DNA of 64,000 nt from Secundilactobacillus mixtipabuli. GTDB lineage: Bacteria; Bacillota; Bacilli; Lactobacillales; Lactobacillaceae. Within the stretch, counting starts at the first letter, position 1, and each line of letters starts with the position of its first letter. Location: positions 1 to 64,000 of the forward strand of contig NZ_BCMF01000009.1 in assembly GCF_002217925.1 (NCBI RefSeq), given 5' to 3'. The notes beneath the pieces were generated by a model. It ran no database searches. It was not told the DNA's origin and saw only the letters and a list, made by a program, of their open reading frames with translations. Shown here in pieces: positions 52,249 to 61,609 of this stretch. The position numbers and the translations under genes are program-made.

Positions 52249-53181
52249 ATGACTAATCGTGTAACTGTAATTGGTAGTTTAAATGTGGATACTATCCTTG
52301 AAATCCCACGCTTGCCAAAGCCTGGTGAGACTTTAGCTATGGGTGATCAATCATTCGCTGGTGGCGGTAAGGGTTCTAACCAAGGTATCGCTGCTGGCCG
52401 TGCAGGTGCCGACACCTACTTTATTGGTAAAATCGGTGATGACGCTAACGGTAAGTTTATGGTGAAATCAATGACTGATTCTGGTATTAATGTGGACCAA
52501 ATCACCGTTACTGACGATGCCAAGACTGGTCAAGCATTCATTTTGCTTGATAAGAACGGTCAAAATTCAATCCTTGTTTATGGTGGTGCTAACCAAGTCT
52601 TATCAACTAAAGACGTTGATAACGCTAAGGACACGATCGCTAAGAGTGATTTCATCATTACCCAATTTGAAACACCGCTTGACGTTGCCGAAGCAGCTTT
52701 CAAAGTTGCTAAGGAAAACAACGTTGTCACTATTTTGAATCCAGCTCCCGCTCAGGAAACGATTCCAGCTAGCCTCTTAGCTGTTAGTGACCTGGTTGTG
52801 CCAAACGAAACTGAATGCCAAACCTTAACTGGTGTTGAGATCACTGACGAAGCTTCTATGATCAAAGGCGCCGAAAAGCTCCATGCGATGGGCGCTAAGG
52901 GTGTCATCATCACCGTTGGTAGTAAGGGTGCCTTCTACCACACCGCTGATGGTAACTACGGCTTCGTTGACGCTTTCAAGGTCAATGCTGTTGATACGAC
53001 TGCTGCTGGTGATACCTTCATCGGTGCTTTAAGTTCTCAGTTGAAGCCAGACTTCAGCAACCTGCCTGAAGCTATCCGCTTTGCTAACCGTGCGTCATCC
53101 ATCACCGTTCAACGGATGGGTGCTCACCCTTCAATTCCAACTTTAGCTGAAATTGAAGCTGCGGAAAAAGCTGCTAAATAA
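52249..53181 (+). CDS. rbsK: Ribokinase
   Basis: Phosphorylates ribose at O5. A 310-residue PfkB fold: G-G-K-G-S-N-Q-G-I-A-A signature 1 near residue 40 and D-T-T-A-A-G-D-T-F-I-G-A signature 2 with the catalytic base Asp near 252. ATG 52249 follows GAGG by nine bases; ATG 52234 overlaps it. It stands alone, with its own RbsR-like operator, and no rbsR, rbsD or ribose transporter is adjacent. Confidence 0.92.
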   Translation: MTNRVTVIGSLNVDTILEIPRLPKPGETLAMGDQSFAGGGKGSNQGIAAGRAGADTYFIGKIGDDANGKFMVKSMTDSGINVDQITVTDDAKTGQAFILLDKNGQNSILVYGGANQVLSTKDVDNAKDTIAKSDFIITQFETPLDVAEAAFKVAKENNVVTILNPAPAQETIPASLLAVSDLVVPNETECQTLTGVEITDEASMIKGAEKLHAMGAKGVIITVGSKGAFYHTADGNYGFVDAFKVNAVDTTAAGDTFIGALSSQLKPDFSNLPEAIRFANRASSITVQRMGAHPSIPTLAEIEAAEKAAK

Positions 53182-53195
53182 TGAGCTAAACTATT

Positions 53196-53243
53196 AAAAA
53201 GGATGTGTCCTCACTAATACCGGTGAGAATACATCCTTTTTAT
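53196..53243 (+). terminator. Terminator of rbsK
   Basis: AAAAAGGATGTGTCCTCAC...GTGAGAATACATCCTTTTT stem with few mismatches and T's. Confidence 0.85.
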
Positions 53244-53274
53244 TTGTCTGCTGCTTTTAACGTTTAATATTGAT

Positions 53275-53640
53275 TTATGCCACTGGTTCAGTTGGCAAAT
53301 GCATACCCTTCCAGCCTTCTAAGGCACATGAAAGTTCGTAAGCCTTAAAGCCAGCTGAAAGTAAGGTCAGCAAGGCTGCTTTGCCCAGTGTCGTACCAGC
53401 AGTCCAATCATATACCACATAAGTCTTAGATTTATCCAGCTCATTAAGATGATCAGAAAGATCCTTAGCAGCAATAGCAACGGCACCCTTAATTTGGTCC
53501 TTTTTGATTTGGGCTGGGGCGTTTCTAACGTCTAACACAACGTACTTTGAGTCTGGTTTTTGCATTTCTGGTAAAACCTCGTCATGACCAATGTAGAGAC
53601 TCAGATAAGTTTCCAAGAAGTTAATTTTTTCGTTTTCCAT
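53275..53640 (-). CDS. Rhodanese-like protein without the catalytic cysteine
   Basis: A 121-residue single rhodanese domain. V-L-D-V-R-N-A (CH2A-like motif) and the G-A-V-A-I substrate-loop region are recognisable, but the active-site position that carries Cys in sulfurtransferases is Asp78 (V-V-Y-D-W-T-A-G-T). It should therefore not carry persulfide and may bind or sense instead. Two bases downstream of a MarR gene, so clearly in its operon. Confidence 0.85.
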   Translation of the reverse strand: MENEKINFLETYLSLYIGHDEVLPEMQKPDSKYVVLDVRNAPAQIKKDQIKGAVAIAAKDLSDHLNELDKSKTYVVYDWTAGTTLGKAALLTLLSAGFKAYELSCALEGWKGMHLPTEPVA

Positions 53641-53642
53641 GT

Positions 53643-54170
53643 TTATTTCTCCATTTCTTGTTCCAGTGTCTGTGTACCATTCTGAATCTTTGCTAGTAAA
53701 TGTGACAGTGTGGTTAATTCGTTCGAAGATAAATCACCAAATAAGGTTTTGACGGCACTAAAATTATGCGGTAAAAAGTCCAGCAAAACTCTTTCGCCTT
53801 CCGCCGTTAACCCAATTAAGGTAGCTCGCTTATCGGTCGGGGACGGTTGTTTATTAACCCGTCCTTGGTCCACTAACCCCCTTAATAGCTTGCTGACAGT
53901 TGCTCTAGTGGCACCTAATTTTTCAGCGAGTTGCAGTGGCAATAACTGCCGATGCGGTGCTTCGTAAAGAAACATCAAAATCACGAATCGCGATTCCGTT
54001 AACTGGTACTTCGCTAACACCGCGTCATATTGGCGCTGCATCTCACGATATGAATACTGAAAGTTCAAAAACTGCTGTACGGTATCAATATCAATGTCGG
54101 AATTAACCTTACTGATACTTAGCGCTAACCGAGTAGCATTCGGACGGTCTTTGAAATTACCTTTTTCCAT
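53643..54170 (-). CDS. MarR-family regulator paired with the rhodanese
   Basis: A 175-residue regulator with an unusual 30-residue N-terminal extension. Winged-helix core: L-P-L-Q-L-A-E-K-L-G-A-T-R-A-T-V-S-K-L-L-R-G-L and wing T-D-K-R-A-T-L-I-G-L. It has no cysteine in the helix-turn-helix half. A perfect TTAGCCGGCTAA palindrome lies between its promoter and start, suggesting autorepression. The ligand is unknown. Confidence 0.85.
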   Translation of the reverse strand: MEKGNFKDRPNATRLALSISKVNSDIDIDTVQQFLNFQYSYREMQRQYDAVLAKYQLTESRFVILMFLYEAPHRQLLPLQLAEKLGATRATVSKLLRGLVDQGRVNKQPSPTDKRATLIGLTAEGERVLLDFLPHNFSAVKTLFGDLSSNELTTLSHLLAKIQNGTQTLEQEMEK

Positions 54171-54194
54171 CTTTTTCAGACCTCTATCATTTAA

Positions 54195-54250
54195 TTAGCC
54201 GGCTAACTACATCACCTTGAACAGTATACTGACATTTAAAAATAAGTCAA
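54195..54250 (-). promoter_or_regulatory. Promoter and palindromic operator of the MarR-rhodanese operon
   Basis: Minus strand TTGACT (54250-54245) and TATACT (54228-54223), 16 bases apart, followed by the palindrome TTAGCCGGCTAA (54195-54206) in the leader. Confidence 0.7.
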
Positions 54251-54261
54251 CTATCCAATTC

Positions 54262-54302
54262 AAAAAAGCGGTAAGCTCATTTATCCAGAGCTTACCGCTT
54301 AT
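54262..54302. terminator. Terminator of the large membrane protein gene
   Basis: A perfect 13-bp stem (54266-54278 with 54288-54300) followed by six T's on the minus strand. Confidence 0.85.
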
Positions 54303-54311
54303 GATTACTCG

Positions 54312-56159
54312 TTATTTCTGTGTCTTAATCGACTGGTTCTTATAGGTTTCCAGGCCAACATTTGCCGTTGCCAGCTGGTTCTTATCTGAAGCAGTGGCTT
54401 TAAAGCTGACCTTATCACCAGCCTGAATGAACTGATCAATTGGCTGGAAAGTCTTTGCGGAAGTATCCATCCGGTAAACGTGGCTGTCACCCTTTAAGAT
54501 AAACAAGATCTGCTTATCATCGGGTTTGACCACTCGTTCGACGGTTCCAGAAATCGTCTTACCGGTCACTTTCGGCGCAGATATTGCGCCTGTCTTAGCG
54601 CCGACCCGCTGCTGGAAAATTTCCAGCGTACTCTGGGCATCATCGCCAATGGCATAGGTCCCGCTTTGGTTATTTCCATCCGCCAGTAGATAAACAAATT
54701 TCATAAAGGAGTTATTATCCCGGTCAAGCATGGAAACAACCCAGGTCGGATTGCCATTGATTCTGTACAGTAACGGTAAGGTCCCCTTATAGTTTTGCGG
54801 GTTAATATCTTGCTGCGCGTATGAAATCGCCCGTTCTGGCGTCATGACGTTACCGTGCTCACGGTAGTAATGAAGCGTATTGGTTCGAGCATCCACAAAG
54901 GCGTAACCCAAGATAGAACTTTGATGGCTATTCACACTGGTCATTCCCGTGAAGTAGTAGACACGACCCTTATATGCATACGGTGTTAAGGTATCGCCGC
55001 CTTCAGTACCCGCCTTGGTTGGCTGCATCACATCATTATGACCCCCGAAACTAGTTGCGTTCCAGAAACCGTGCCGGTAACGGCCAAACATAGAAACCTC
55101 TTTTTCAACCAGTTCCGGTGTCGCTGCAACGTCCACAAACTTCGGAACTTTATTTGGCGAGTAAACCTTCACCTTACCATTGATCGTATTCAAAACAGCC
55201 ACTTTATAGTGCTTAAAATCAAGGTTACGGTTAAAGTAAGAAAGGGGCTTCGCTAACGTTCTAACGTAGTAAGGCGTGCCGTTGTTATCCACTTCAAGCT
55301 GAGAAGTGTCACCCACCATCGTGTAGCCCATACTATAAGCATTAATTCGCCGATCTGCATCGCGGTTAAAATAGGCACTTGGCGTATAACGCATCGCTTT
55401 AGGCATAAATTTAGGATCAGCATTCTTGTCCGTGGCATTAGTCATGAAATAACCTGGGACTTTTTGGTAGTGAATATAGCGCCAGAAGCCACCTGAAAAT
55501 TCAACCGGTGCGACGTATACCATCTTGCCCCTGTACATCTGTACTCGCATATGGTTCAAATCATAGACGTTAGAATTCTTAAAACTGTTCAGTGAGTTAT
55601 TCATGTCAGTAGAGACCGTTTGCGGTGCGTTGACAACGGGCGTCTCAGCACTATTCTTGATGACTGGCATTGGCGCGCCATCCGTGGAATTATTCATTTC
55701 AGTTTTGATTGAATTGACTGCGGGCTTGGGATTCATTGAAGTCACAACTGAAGCCACACCGCTAAGGATCATAACTGCGACGATTGCTGCAACAGCTGCG
55801 CCAACTAACCGGCCAAGCCAGCCAATCGTGATACCAAAATTGCGTAATAAACGACTAAAATAATTATCTTCGTTAAGTGCCCGTTCTTTGACGGCATTCG
55901 GATTGAAAACAAATCGCCGTAACACCGCTGTCACCACAAAACCGCCAATTAACCACATCAACCAGCCATCAATTAACGATGGGTAGGCCAAATCTGGCAA
56001 ATTAAAGTAGGTGTTGATATAGCTCACAATAAAGAGCACGACAATGGTGACGATCCCCCAAAGCCGCCATCGCCGGTTACTGATCCATAGGAACCAAATA
56101 AACGGAATCAATAACCCTGATAATTTAACAAGTGTAATCAAGGCAAAATAACTAAGCAT
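54312..56159 (-). CDS. Large uncharacterised membrane protein
   Basis: A 615-residue protein. The N-terminal part has three or four hydrophobic helices (residues 3-23, 32-52, 65-82) and another near 115-140; the remaining ~470 residues are hydrophilic, rich in Y, N and T, and probably outside the cell. The last ~60 residues (V-K-P-D-D-K-Q-I-L-F-I-L-K-G-D) look like a small beta domain. I recognise no catalytic motif. AGAGGA precedes the ATG. Transcribed alone. Confidence 0.7.
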   Translation of the reverse strand: MLSYFALITLVKLSGLLIPFIWFLWISNRRWRLWGIVTIVVLFIVSYINTYFNLPDLAYPSLIDGWLMWLIGGFVVTAVLRRFVFNPNAVKERALNEDNYFSRLLRNFGITIGWLGRLVGAAVAAIVAVMILSGVASVVTSMNPKPAVNSIKTEMNNSTDGAPMPVIKNSAETPVVNAPQTVSTDMNNSLNSFKNSNVYDLNHMRVQMYRGKMVYVAPVEFSGGFWRYIHYQKVPGYFMTNATDKNADPKFMPKAMRYTPSAYFNRDADRRINAYSMGYTMVGDTSQLEVDNNGTPYYVRTLAKPLSYFNRNLDFKHYKVAVLNTINGKVKVYSPNKVPKFVDVAATPELVEKEVSMFGRYRHGFWNATSFGGHNDVMQPTKAGTEGGDTLTPYAYKGRVYYFTGMTSVNSHQSSILGYAFVDARTNTLHYYREHGNVMTPERAISYAQQDINPQNYKGTLPLLYRINGNPTWVVSMLDRDNNSFMKFVYLLADGNNQSGTYAIGDDAQSTLEIFQQRVGAKTGAISAPKVTGKTISGTVERVVKPDDKQILFILKGDSHVYRMDTSAKTFQPIDQFIQAGDKVSFKATASDKNQLATANVGLETYKNQSIKTQK

Positions 56160-56237
56160 GGCTAATCCTCTTTCCTGTTATCCAAAATGAGTTAACTGTA
56201 GTATACCAAATTGTCGCCTTCACAGTATGAGAAGAAC

Positions 56238-56456
56238 ACAAGAGGCTGTGACACAACTCGGTAGATTCCAGAATATAACACCAAACGACGTCATTCCGAT
56301 GGGCTTTATCGGGATGGCGTCGTTTGGTGTTATATGGCCGGAATCTGAGTTGTAGAGCCGGCTAAGGCTATATTTAAGTAATGTTCTAAAGCAAATTTTC
56401 GGATGAGTGTGGGACAAGAAATTAAATTAACTTCTTGTCGATATAGACTTATGGTC
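56238..56456 (+). repeat. Dispersed repeat family C, copy 2
   Basis: Homologue of 50199-50420 in the opposite orientation. The hairpin arms ACACCAAACGACGTCATTCC (56278-56297) and GGGATGGCGTCGTTTGGTGT (56311-56330) differ from copy 1 at several positions, with matching changes on the other arm. Outer arms GATTCC/GGAATC and CAACTC/GAGTTG are shared. It lies upstream of the large membrane protein gene; 56160-56237 is promoter region. Confidence 0.75.
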
Positions 56457-56491
56457 AGCTTATATCTATGTTCTCACATTAATACCTTCGA

Positions 56492-56809
56492 CTAAGAGAC
56501 GCTTGCCGCAAACGTGTCAATCAGCCGGGCAATTTCTTGAATCACCGTAACAACGTTGATGTCTTTGACTGCTAAGCTCCCAGTTGCCAGTAATTTTTCA
56601 GCTTTTTGCTTATCAGTCAGCTCAATGTGATATTTTTCTAACAATGTGTTTAATAAATAGTCTGCACTACTTTCACGTGCTTCTTTTAATTTAAAGTCTT
56701 CAGAATGTCCAGATTCATCAACCCATAGTGTAAATGTCTGTAAATTACGACAAACATGAGAAATGAAATTTTTATCTTCTGGCGTTAGCAAGTAGATACT
56801 GTCGTTCAC
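56492..56809 (-). CDS. Hypothetical protein, 105 aa
   Basis: A small acidic soluble protein of no recognised family, predicted helical, without signal peptide. The start is GTG 56809, six bases after GGTGG. It stands alone between the repeat and the regulator gene. Codon use is like its neighbours, so it is probably real. Confidence 0.5.
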   Translation of the reverse strand: MNDSIYLLTPEDKNFISHVCRNLQTFTLWVDESGHSEDFKLKEARESSADYLLNTLLEKYHIELTDKQKAEKLLATGSLAVKDINVVTVIQEIARLIDTFAASVS

Positions 56810-57006
56810 TTTGAACCACCACTCTCAATTTAAATTCATGATTCTCTCATTTTTCTTTAAGTCTAACACAACTCTAAAAAGATTGAAAGAAATGGGATGA
56901 AATCGCTTTCTTAGCCATCAACACATGGTATTATTGAGGTAATTAATCTCTGAATGTCGGTGTTATATATAATCTTAATCAAAACTATAGAAAGGAGCTA
57001 ATGACT

Positions 57007-57660
57007 ATGTATCGTGTGCTAATTGCTGACAATCATCCCATTTATCGGGTTGGCCTAAAAGCCATTATTGATGCCCAGCCAAATTTTAAAGTCATGGCTG
57101 AAGTTAGCGACGCCACGGATGCTTACGTAAAAGTTGCCGAAGGCGGTATTGATGTGGTGGTGATGGCAATGACCATGCCTCCTGGTGAGTGCGGTATCAG
57201 CGCTACTCAGCGAATTCATGAAGATTACCCTGACGTTAAAGTACTGATCAATACCGCCCATGATGAGCATCACTACATCGATGATAGTCTCCACTATGGT
57301 GCTGCTGGCTACGTTTTAAAGAATTCACCCGAGTCAGAGTTTATTGATGCACTCACAACCGTGGTCAAAAACCGAATTTTTGTTGACCAAAACATCGTGC
57401 TGACACCGGCTGACTTTAAACGGATTGACTCAGCTCAGGCTGACGAGCAGCTCTACTATTATAACGCGCTATCCAGCCGGGAACGAGAAGTCCTACCACT
57501 AATGGTTTTAAGCTGGTCAAATAAAGAGATTGCCAGTCGGCTGTTTATTACCACCAAAACGGTTGAGGCACATAAAGCTAACATTATGCGTAAACTCGAT
57601 TATCCTTCTCACGCAAAATTAGTTAAATATGCTGTTAAGAATGGTATCGTTAATTTTTAA
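57007..57660 (+). CDS. LuxR/NarL-type response regulator without the phospho-acceptor Asp
   Basis: A 217-residue protein: receiver domain (1-120) and LuxR-type helix-turn-helix (about 150-210: L-S-S-R-E-R-E-V-L-P, N-K-E-I-A-S-R-L-F-I-T-T-K-T-V-E-A-H). In the receiver the phosphorylated Asp is replaced by Ala54 (V-V-M-A-M-T-M-P), and only one acid remains in the pocket (A-D-N). The conserved Lys (L-K-N-S-P) is kept. No histidine kinase is adjacent. It should be an atypical, phosphorylation-independent regulator. ATG 57007 fits the AAAGGAG spacing better than 57001. Confidence 0.88.
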   Translation: MYRVLIADNHPIYRVGLKAIIDAQPNFKVMAEVSDATDAYVKVAEGGIDVVVMAMTMPPGECGISATQRIHEDYPDVKVLINTAHDEHHYIDDSLHYGAAGYVLKNSPESEFIDALTTVVKNRIFVDQNIVLTPADFKRIDSAQADEQLYYYNALSSREREVLPLMVLSWSNKEIASRLFITTKTVEAHKANIMRKLDYPSHAKLVKYAVKNGIVNF

Positions 57661-57719
57661 AAAGACCCGTACCAGTCATACCTCCTCAATAAGAGGTGTC
57701 ACTGGAACGAGTCTTTTTT
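57661..57719. terminator. Bidirectional terminator
   Basis: AAAGAC(C)CGT...CCAGT with ACTGG...ACGAGTCTTT and an inner ACCTC/GAGGT hairpin, followed by six T's on plus. Between convergent genes. Confidence 0.8.
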
Positions 57720-57727
57720 AAATATCA

Positions 57728-58612
57728 CTAAGCTTCACGCAACTGGCCTTTTTCCAATTGCCGCTTTAAGGCTGCCAGTTTAACTTCCACAACTTCATTT
57801 TGATTAATTTTAGCAAAGGCTAACGTCTCACTCATTAAGCCTTGTACGGTCAAAGTTGGCCGATGCAATGCGATAGCACACTGGGTTGCTAGGAACTTTA
57901 AGTCCGGCAAATAAAAGGTGACATGCTGTTCAGAGCATAGTCCCACCCCAATATTAATCAACCGTTCACTGTCTGCGTAATGCTGCTGGGTCATTTCAAA
58001 TTCAGCGGTGTAATACACCATCATCAGTACCCGTAAGTAATACTGCTCGTTTTGCTGTTCATCAGGTAACTGGCTCAAAAATTGTTTGACTTTATTGAAG
58101 TATGCCTGTGCCCGCTTGGGTTGATGATTCCGCGAATACATCTCCGCCATTCCAAGAAAGCCTAAAGACGTAAAAATAGTTTTTTGCTTGGGGTCAAGAA
58201 CGTTAAAGATGAGCGATAAATCATAGCTCACATCGATTACATGGCCATTCGTCAAAGCGGTCATTAATCCCCTCAAGTAGTAAAACTGCATTTGAGCCAC
58301 CACTGACTGGATCTGATCAGGATCAATGACTGCCAGTTCTTGAAACGCCTGACAGTAGTCTTCCATCATCAACCGCTTTTCAATATCATCTAGTGCCCCG
58401 CTTAATTGTGTGACCGTAGATTCTTCAGCTTGGTAAAGTTCTTCTACCGTCATTCCCAGTCGGGCACACAGCTGCGTCAGGATTGTGAGTGATGGCACAT
58501 GAGTATTGCTTTCAAACTTACTAAGTGTTGCTTGAGTACAGATACCATCACAAAGCTTACATTGAGACATTTTGAGTGCTTTCCTGCGTTTAATAAAACA
58601 AGTCACGTTCAT
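57728..58612 (-). CDS. Rgg/XRE-type regulator with a TPR-like C-terminal domain
   Basis: A 294-residue regulator. An N-terminal Cro/C1 helix-turn-helix (M-S-Q-C-K-L-C-D-G-I-C-T-Q-A-T-L-S-K-F-E-S, about 14-36) is followed by ~220 residues of repeated helices resembling the peptide-binding repeats of Rgg/PlcR/MutR proteins. The helix-turn-helix carries three cysteines (C-K-L-C...C), unusual for this class. GGGGTGAG precedes the ATG. Convergent with the atypical receiver protein. A peptide signal is possible; none is seen nearby. Confidence 0.8.
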   Translation of the reverse strand: MNVTCFIKRRKALKMSQCKLCDGICTQATLSKFESNTHVPSLTILTQLCARLGMTVEELYQAEESTVTQLSGALDDIEKRLMMEDYCQAFQELAVIDPDQIQSVVAQMQFYYLRGLMTALTNGHVIDVSYDLSLIFNVLDPKQKTIFTSLGFLGMAEMYSRNHQPKRAQAYFNKVKQFLSQLPDEQQNEQYYLRVLMMVYYTAEFEMTQQHYADSERLINIGVGLCSEQHVTFYLPDLKFLATQCAIALHRPTLTVQGLMSETLAFAKINQNEVVEVKLAALKRQLEKGQLREA

Positions 58613-59021
58613 CTATTCTCACCCCTGTTCCTTACCTTTTTGAATACTTCTATTATAAGGTCATCCCGCATTTACCACTATTAGGAATCACCCTAACCAC
58701 CCAAAATTCCTATTCCAGAATATATTATTCAAAAATGATATGGCAACTTTTGTGTGCCCTTCAACTCACGTTAAGTCAAACAGTTAAATCCTGTTAAATC
58801 AGCTTTTATACTCGAAAATAAGCGAGTTTATATAATATTTTATATCAAATTTTCACACAAAATATAACTGAAATAAGCGTTACAACGACGTATCCTGGCA
58901 CAAAATTGTAAGCGCTTTTGCCATCGGTAATCACAGCGTGCTATTCTACAACCATCAGATATGTGAAAAAGAGCACAATTGTAATTCACTACTAATTCTC
59001 AACAAAGTGAGGCCGATTACC
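58613..59021 (+). promoter_or_regulatory. Upstream region of preT with a cre site
   Basis: About 400 AT-rich bases. TGTAAGCGCTTTTG at 58907-58920 is a good cre (CcpA) match and lies about 100 bases before preT. No other operator or small ORF is convincing. Confidence 0.55.
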
Positions 59022-60254
59022 ATGACTAAAAAGTACGAAACAGAAGCTCCTGGTTATACCATGACAACGGTAATGGAAGAAGCAGCCCGTTGCCTGCTAT
59101 GTCACGATGCACCGTGTTCTGCTGCTTGCCCAGCACACACTGATCCCGCAAAATTTATTCGTAGTGTTCGTTTTCGTAACGTGAAAGGCGCTGCCGAAAC
59201 CATCCGTGAAAACAACGCGTTAGGTGCCATTTGCGCCCGGGTCTGCCCTACCGAAAAGTACTGTGAACTCGCTTGCTCACGTAGCGGCATCGATGTCCCA
59301 ATCGATATTGGTGGCATTCAACGTTACGTCACCGATTTCGAACAAGCAGCCGATATGCACATCCTCCATAAGGGTGACAGCAATGGCATGCACATCGCCA
59401 TTGTTGGTAGTGGCCCTGCCGGGTTACAATCAGCAACTACCCTATTGGAAAAAGGCTACAGCGTCGACATTTACGAAAAGAATGCCAAAGCAGGTGGCTA
59501 CCTGACGTACGGAATCCCAGAATACCGTCTGCCAAGCAACATTGTTGATTACGAAATCAAGCGGATCACTGATATGGGTGCCAATATTCATTTCAATACC
59601 GTTATCGGCGAAGACATCACCATGGACGAATTAAAAGCCCAAAACGATGCCGTGATCGTTGCTATCGGTGCTAGTGAAGCTAAAGTTTTGCCAATGTTTG
59701 AAAACAATGACGCCGTTGAAACCGCTGTTTCCTTCTTAGCTAGAACTAAAGAAGCTAAAGGCAATATCGAATTACCAAAAGATGCGTTGGTCATCGGTGG
59801 TGGTGACGTTGCCATGGACGTTGTCACAACGCTTAAGAAACTAGGTGTTAAGCACGTCACAGACGCAGCTTACGAAGAATTTGACGAGTTCCGTGCTTCT
59901 AAGAAAGAATTAGCTGGTGCTGAACGCGAGGGCGTTACGATCATCGACGGTTACATCCCTGAAAGTGTTGATGGCCACACCGTCACCCTTAAGCATCGTC
60001 ACATCAACAGTAAAATGACGGTTGAAGCTGATGCAATTATTCTGGCCATTGGGCAAGAAACCAACGCCAAAAATCTTGGCATCCGTCTTGAACACGGCGA
60101 AGCCCCATCAGCCGGCTACAGGACACACGATCCAAAGATCTTCATCACAGGCGATATCGCTAAAGGTGATAAAACCGTTGTCTATGCCGTTCAAAAAGGA
60201 AAAGAAGTCGCCGATGAAATCGACAGTATTTTAGGAGGCAAAAGTCATGATTAA
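59022..60254 (+). CDS. preT: NAD-dependent dihydropyrimidine dehydrogenase subunit PreT
   Basis: A 410-residue flavoprotein that passes electrons from NADH to PreA. The N-terminal cysteine-rich domain (C-L-L-C-H-D-A-P-C...[14 protein letters not shown]) binds Fe-S clusters. The FAD loop [10 protein letters not shown] and NAD loop G-G-G-D-V-A-M-D-V follow, as in GltD-like proteins. ATG 59022 follows GTGAGG by nine bases. It overlaps preA by eight bases. GltD would be the alternative, but the partner rules it out. Confidence 0.92.
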   Translation: MTKKYETEAPGYTMTTVMEEAARCLLCHDAPCSAACPAHTDPAKFIRSVRFRNVKGAAETIRENNALGAICARVCPTEKYCELACSRSGIDVPIDIGGIQRYVTDFEQAADMHILHKGDSNGMHIAIVGSGPAGLQSATTLLEKGYSVDIYEKNAKAGGYLTYGIPEYRLPSNIVDYEIKRITDMGANIHFNTVIGEDITMDELKAQNDAVIVAIGASEAKVLPMFENNDAVETAVSFLARTKEAKGNIELPKDALVIGGGDVAMDVVTTLKKLGVKHVTDAAYEEFDEFRASKKELAGAEREGVTIIDGYIPESVDGHTVTLKHRHINSKMTVEADAIILAIGQETNAKNLGIRLEHGEAPSAGYRTHDPKIFITGDIAKGDKTVVYAVQKGKEVADEIDSILGGKSHD

Positions 60255-61512
60255 TAAAGACTTATCAATTGATTTTTTGGGCGTTCACTTTGAAAACCCC
60301 TTCTGCTTATCATCTTCACCTGTAGGCAACTGTTACGAAATGTGTGCCAAAGCCTTTGATGAGGGCTGGGGCGGTATCGTCTTCAAGACCATTGGTCCCG
60401 AAGACTTCGAAGTTGATGAAGTTTCACCACGATTTGACGAACTAACTAAGGAAGGCACCCCCTTCGTTGCCTTCAAGAACATGGAGCAAATTGCAGAACA
60501 CCCTTTAAAGCAGAACTTAGCTGATTTAAAGAAATTAAAGGAAAACTATCCAGATAAAGTCGTCATTGCTTCCATCATGGGCCCAACTGAAAAGGACTGG
60601 GAAGAATTGGCACGGTTGGTGACTGACGCCGGTGCCGACATGATTGAAATGAACCTGTCTTGCCCGCAAATGACTTCTCACGCCATGGGTTCTGATGTTG
60701 GTTCAAACCCACCATTAGTCAAAAAGTACTGTGAAGCTGTTAAGCGCGGGTCTGATTTACCAATGATGGCAAAGATGACGCCAAACATCACCGACATGGT
60801 CCCAGCTGCAAAGGCTGCCATGGCTGGTGGTGCTGACGGGATTGCCACGATCAACACCGTTAAATCCATTTCAAACGTCGATCTCGAAAAGAAGACAGCT
60901 TTACCGATCGTTAACGGCCAAGGTTCTGTTTCTGGTCTTTCAGGTAAAGCGGTTAAGCCAATCGCTCTGCGGTTCATTCAGCAATTGCGGGTTGCTTCCG
61001 GTTTGGAGCAGCTGCCAATCTCTGGTATCGGCGGTATCGAAACCTGGGAAGACGCCGTTGAATTTATCCTCATGGGCTCAACGACCCTTCAAGTTACCAC
61101 CGCTGTTATGCAGTATGGTTACCGGATCGTCGAAGACATGAAGAACGGTTTAATGCACTATATGGAAGAACAAGGTGTTGAACACCTCTCGGAATTAGTT
61201 GGTTTAGCCAACAAGAACATCGTGCCAGCTGAAGATCTGGACCGGAACTACAAAGTTTATCCAGAAATCGATTGGGATAAATGTATTGGCTGCGGTCGCT
61301 GCTTCATTAGCTGTTATGACGGTGCTCACCAAGCCATTTCTTGGGACGAGAAGACTCGTCGGCCATCCATTGACACAAGTAAATGTGTGGGCTGTCACCT
61401 CTGCGCCCTAGTTTGCCCAGTTCATGCGATTCACCCCGGTAAGATCGTTATGAAGGAAGGCCGTAAAGGCGATCCATCGAAAGTCGATGTTGTCTCACAA
61501 CGACTTAATTAA
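60247..61512 (+). CDS. preA: NAD-dependent dihydropyrimidine dehydrogenase subunit PreA
   Basis: A 421-residue enzyme that reduces uracil or thymine to the dihydro form with PreT (or runs in reverse). The DHOD-like TIM barrel (1-320) binds FMN and contains N-L-S-C-P-Q; the C-terminal domain has two [4Fe-4S] sites, C-I-G-C-G-R-C...C and C-V-G-C-H-L-C...C-P. Together with preT it forms a two-gene unit. No dihydropyrimidinase or beta-ureidopropionase is next to it. Confidence 0.95.
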   Translation: MINKDLSIDFLGVHFENPFCLSSSPVGNCYEMCAKAFDEGWGGIVFKTIGPEDFEVDEVSPRFDELTKEGTPFVAFKNMEQIAEHPLKQNLADLKKLKENYPDKVVIASIMGPTEKDWEELARLVTDAGADMIEMNLSCPQMTSHAMGSDVGSNPPLVKKYCEAVKRGSDLPMMAKMTPNITDMVPAAKAAMAGGADGIATINTVKSISNVDLEKKTALPIVNGQGSVSGLSGKAVKPIALRFIQQLRVASGLEQLPISGIGGIETWEDAVEFILMGSTTLQVTTAVMQYGYRIVEDMKNGLMHYMEEQGVEHLSELVGLANKNIVPAEDLDRNYKVYPEIDWDKCIGCGRCFISCYDGAHQAISWDEKTRRPSIDTSKCVGCHLCALVCPVHAIHPGKIVMKEGRKGDPSKVDVVSQRLN

Positions 61513-61546
61513 GCTTTACCATTGCGTGCTAATATAGTAAGCTAAC

Positions 61547-61592
61547 AAAGCCAGTCACTGAAACGACATTGCGTTCAGGTGGCTGGCTTTTC
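61547..61592 (+). terminator. Hairpin after preA
   Basis: AAAGCCAGTCACTGAA/TTCAGGTGGCTGGCTTT with one bulge and a short T run; partial terminator before the DUF1097 gene. Confidence 0.6.
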
Positions 61593-61609
61593 GTAAAGGA
61601 GTGGACATC

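Noticed and set aside
56220-56417. 65-codon open frame in the other family C copy
   Set aside because: It is not the same reading frame product as in copy 1, so the repeat is non-coding.
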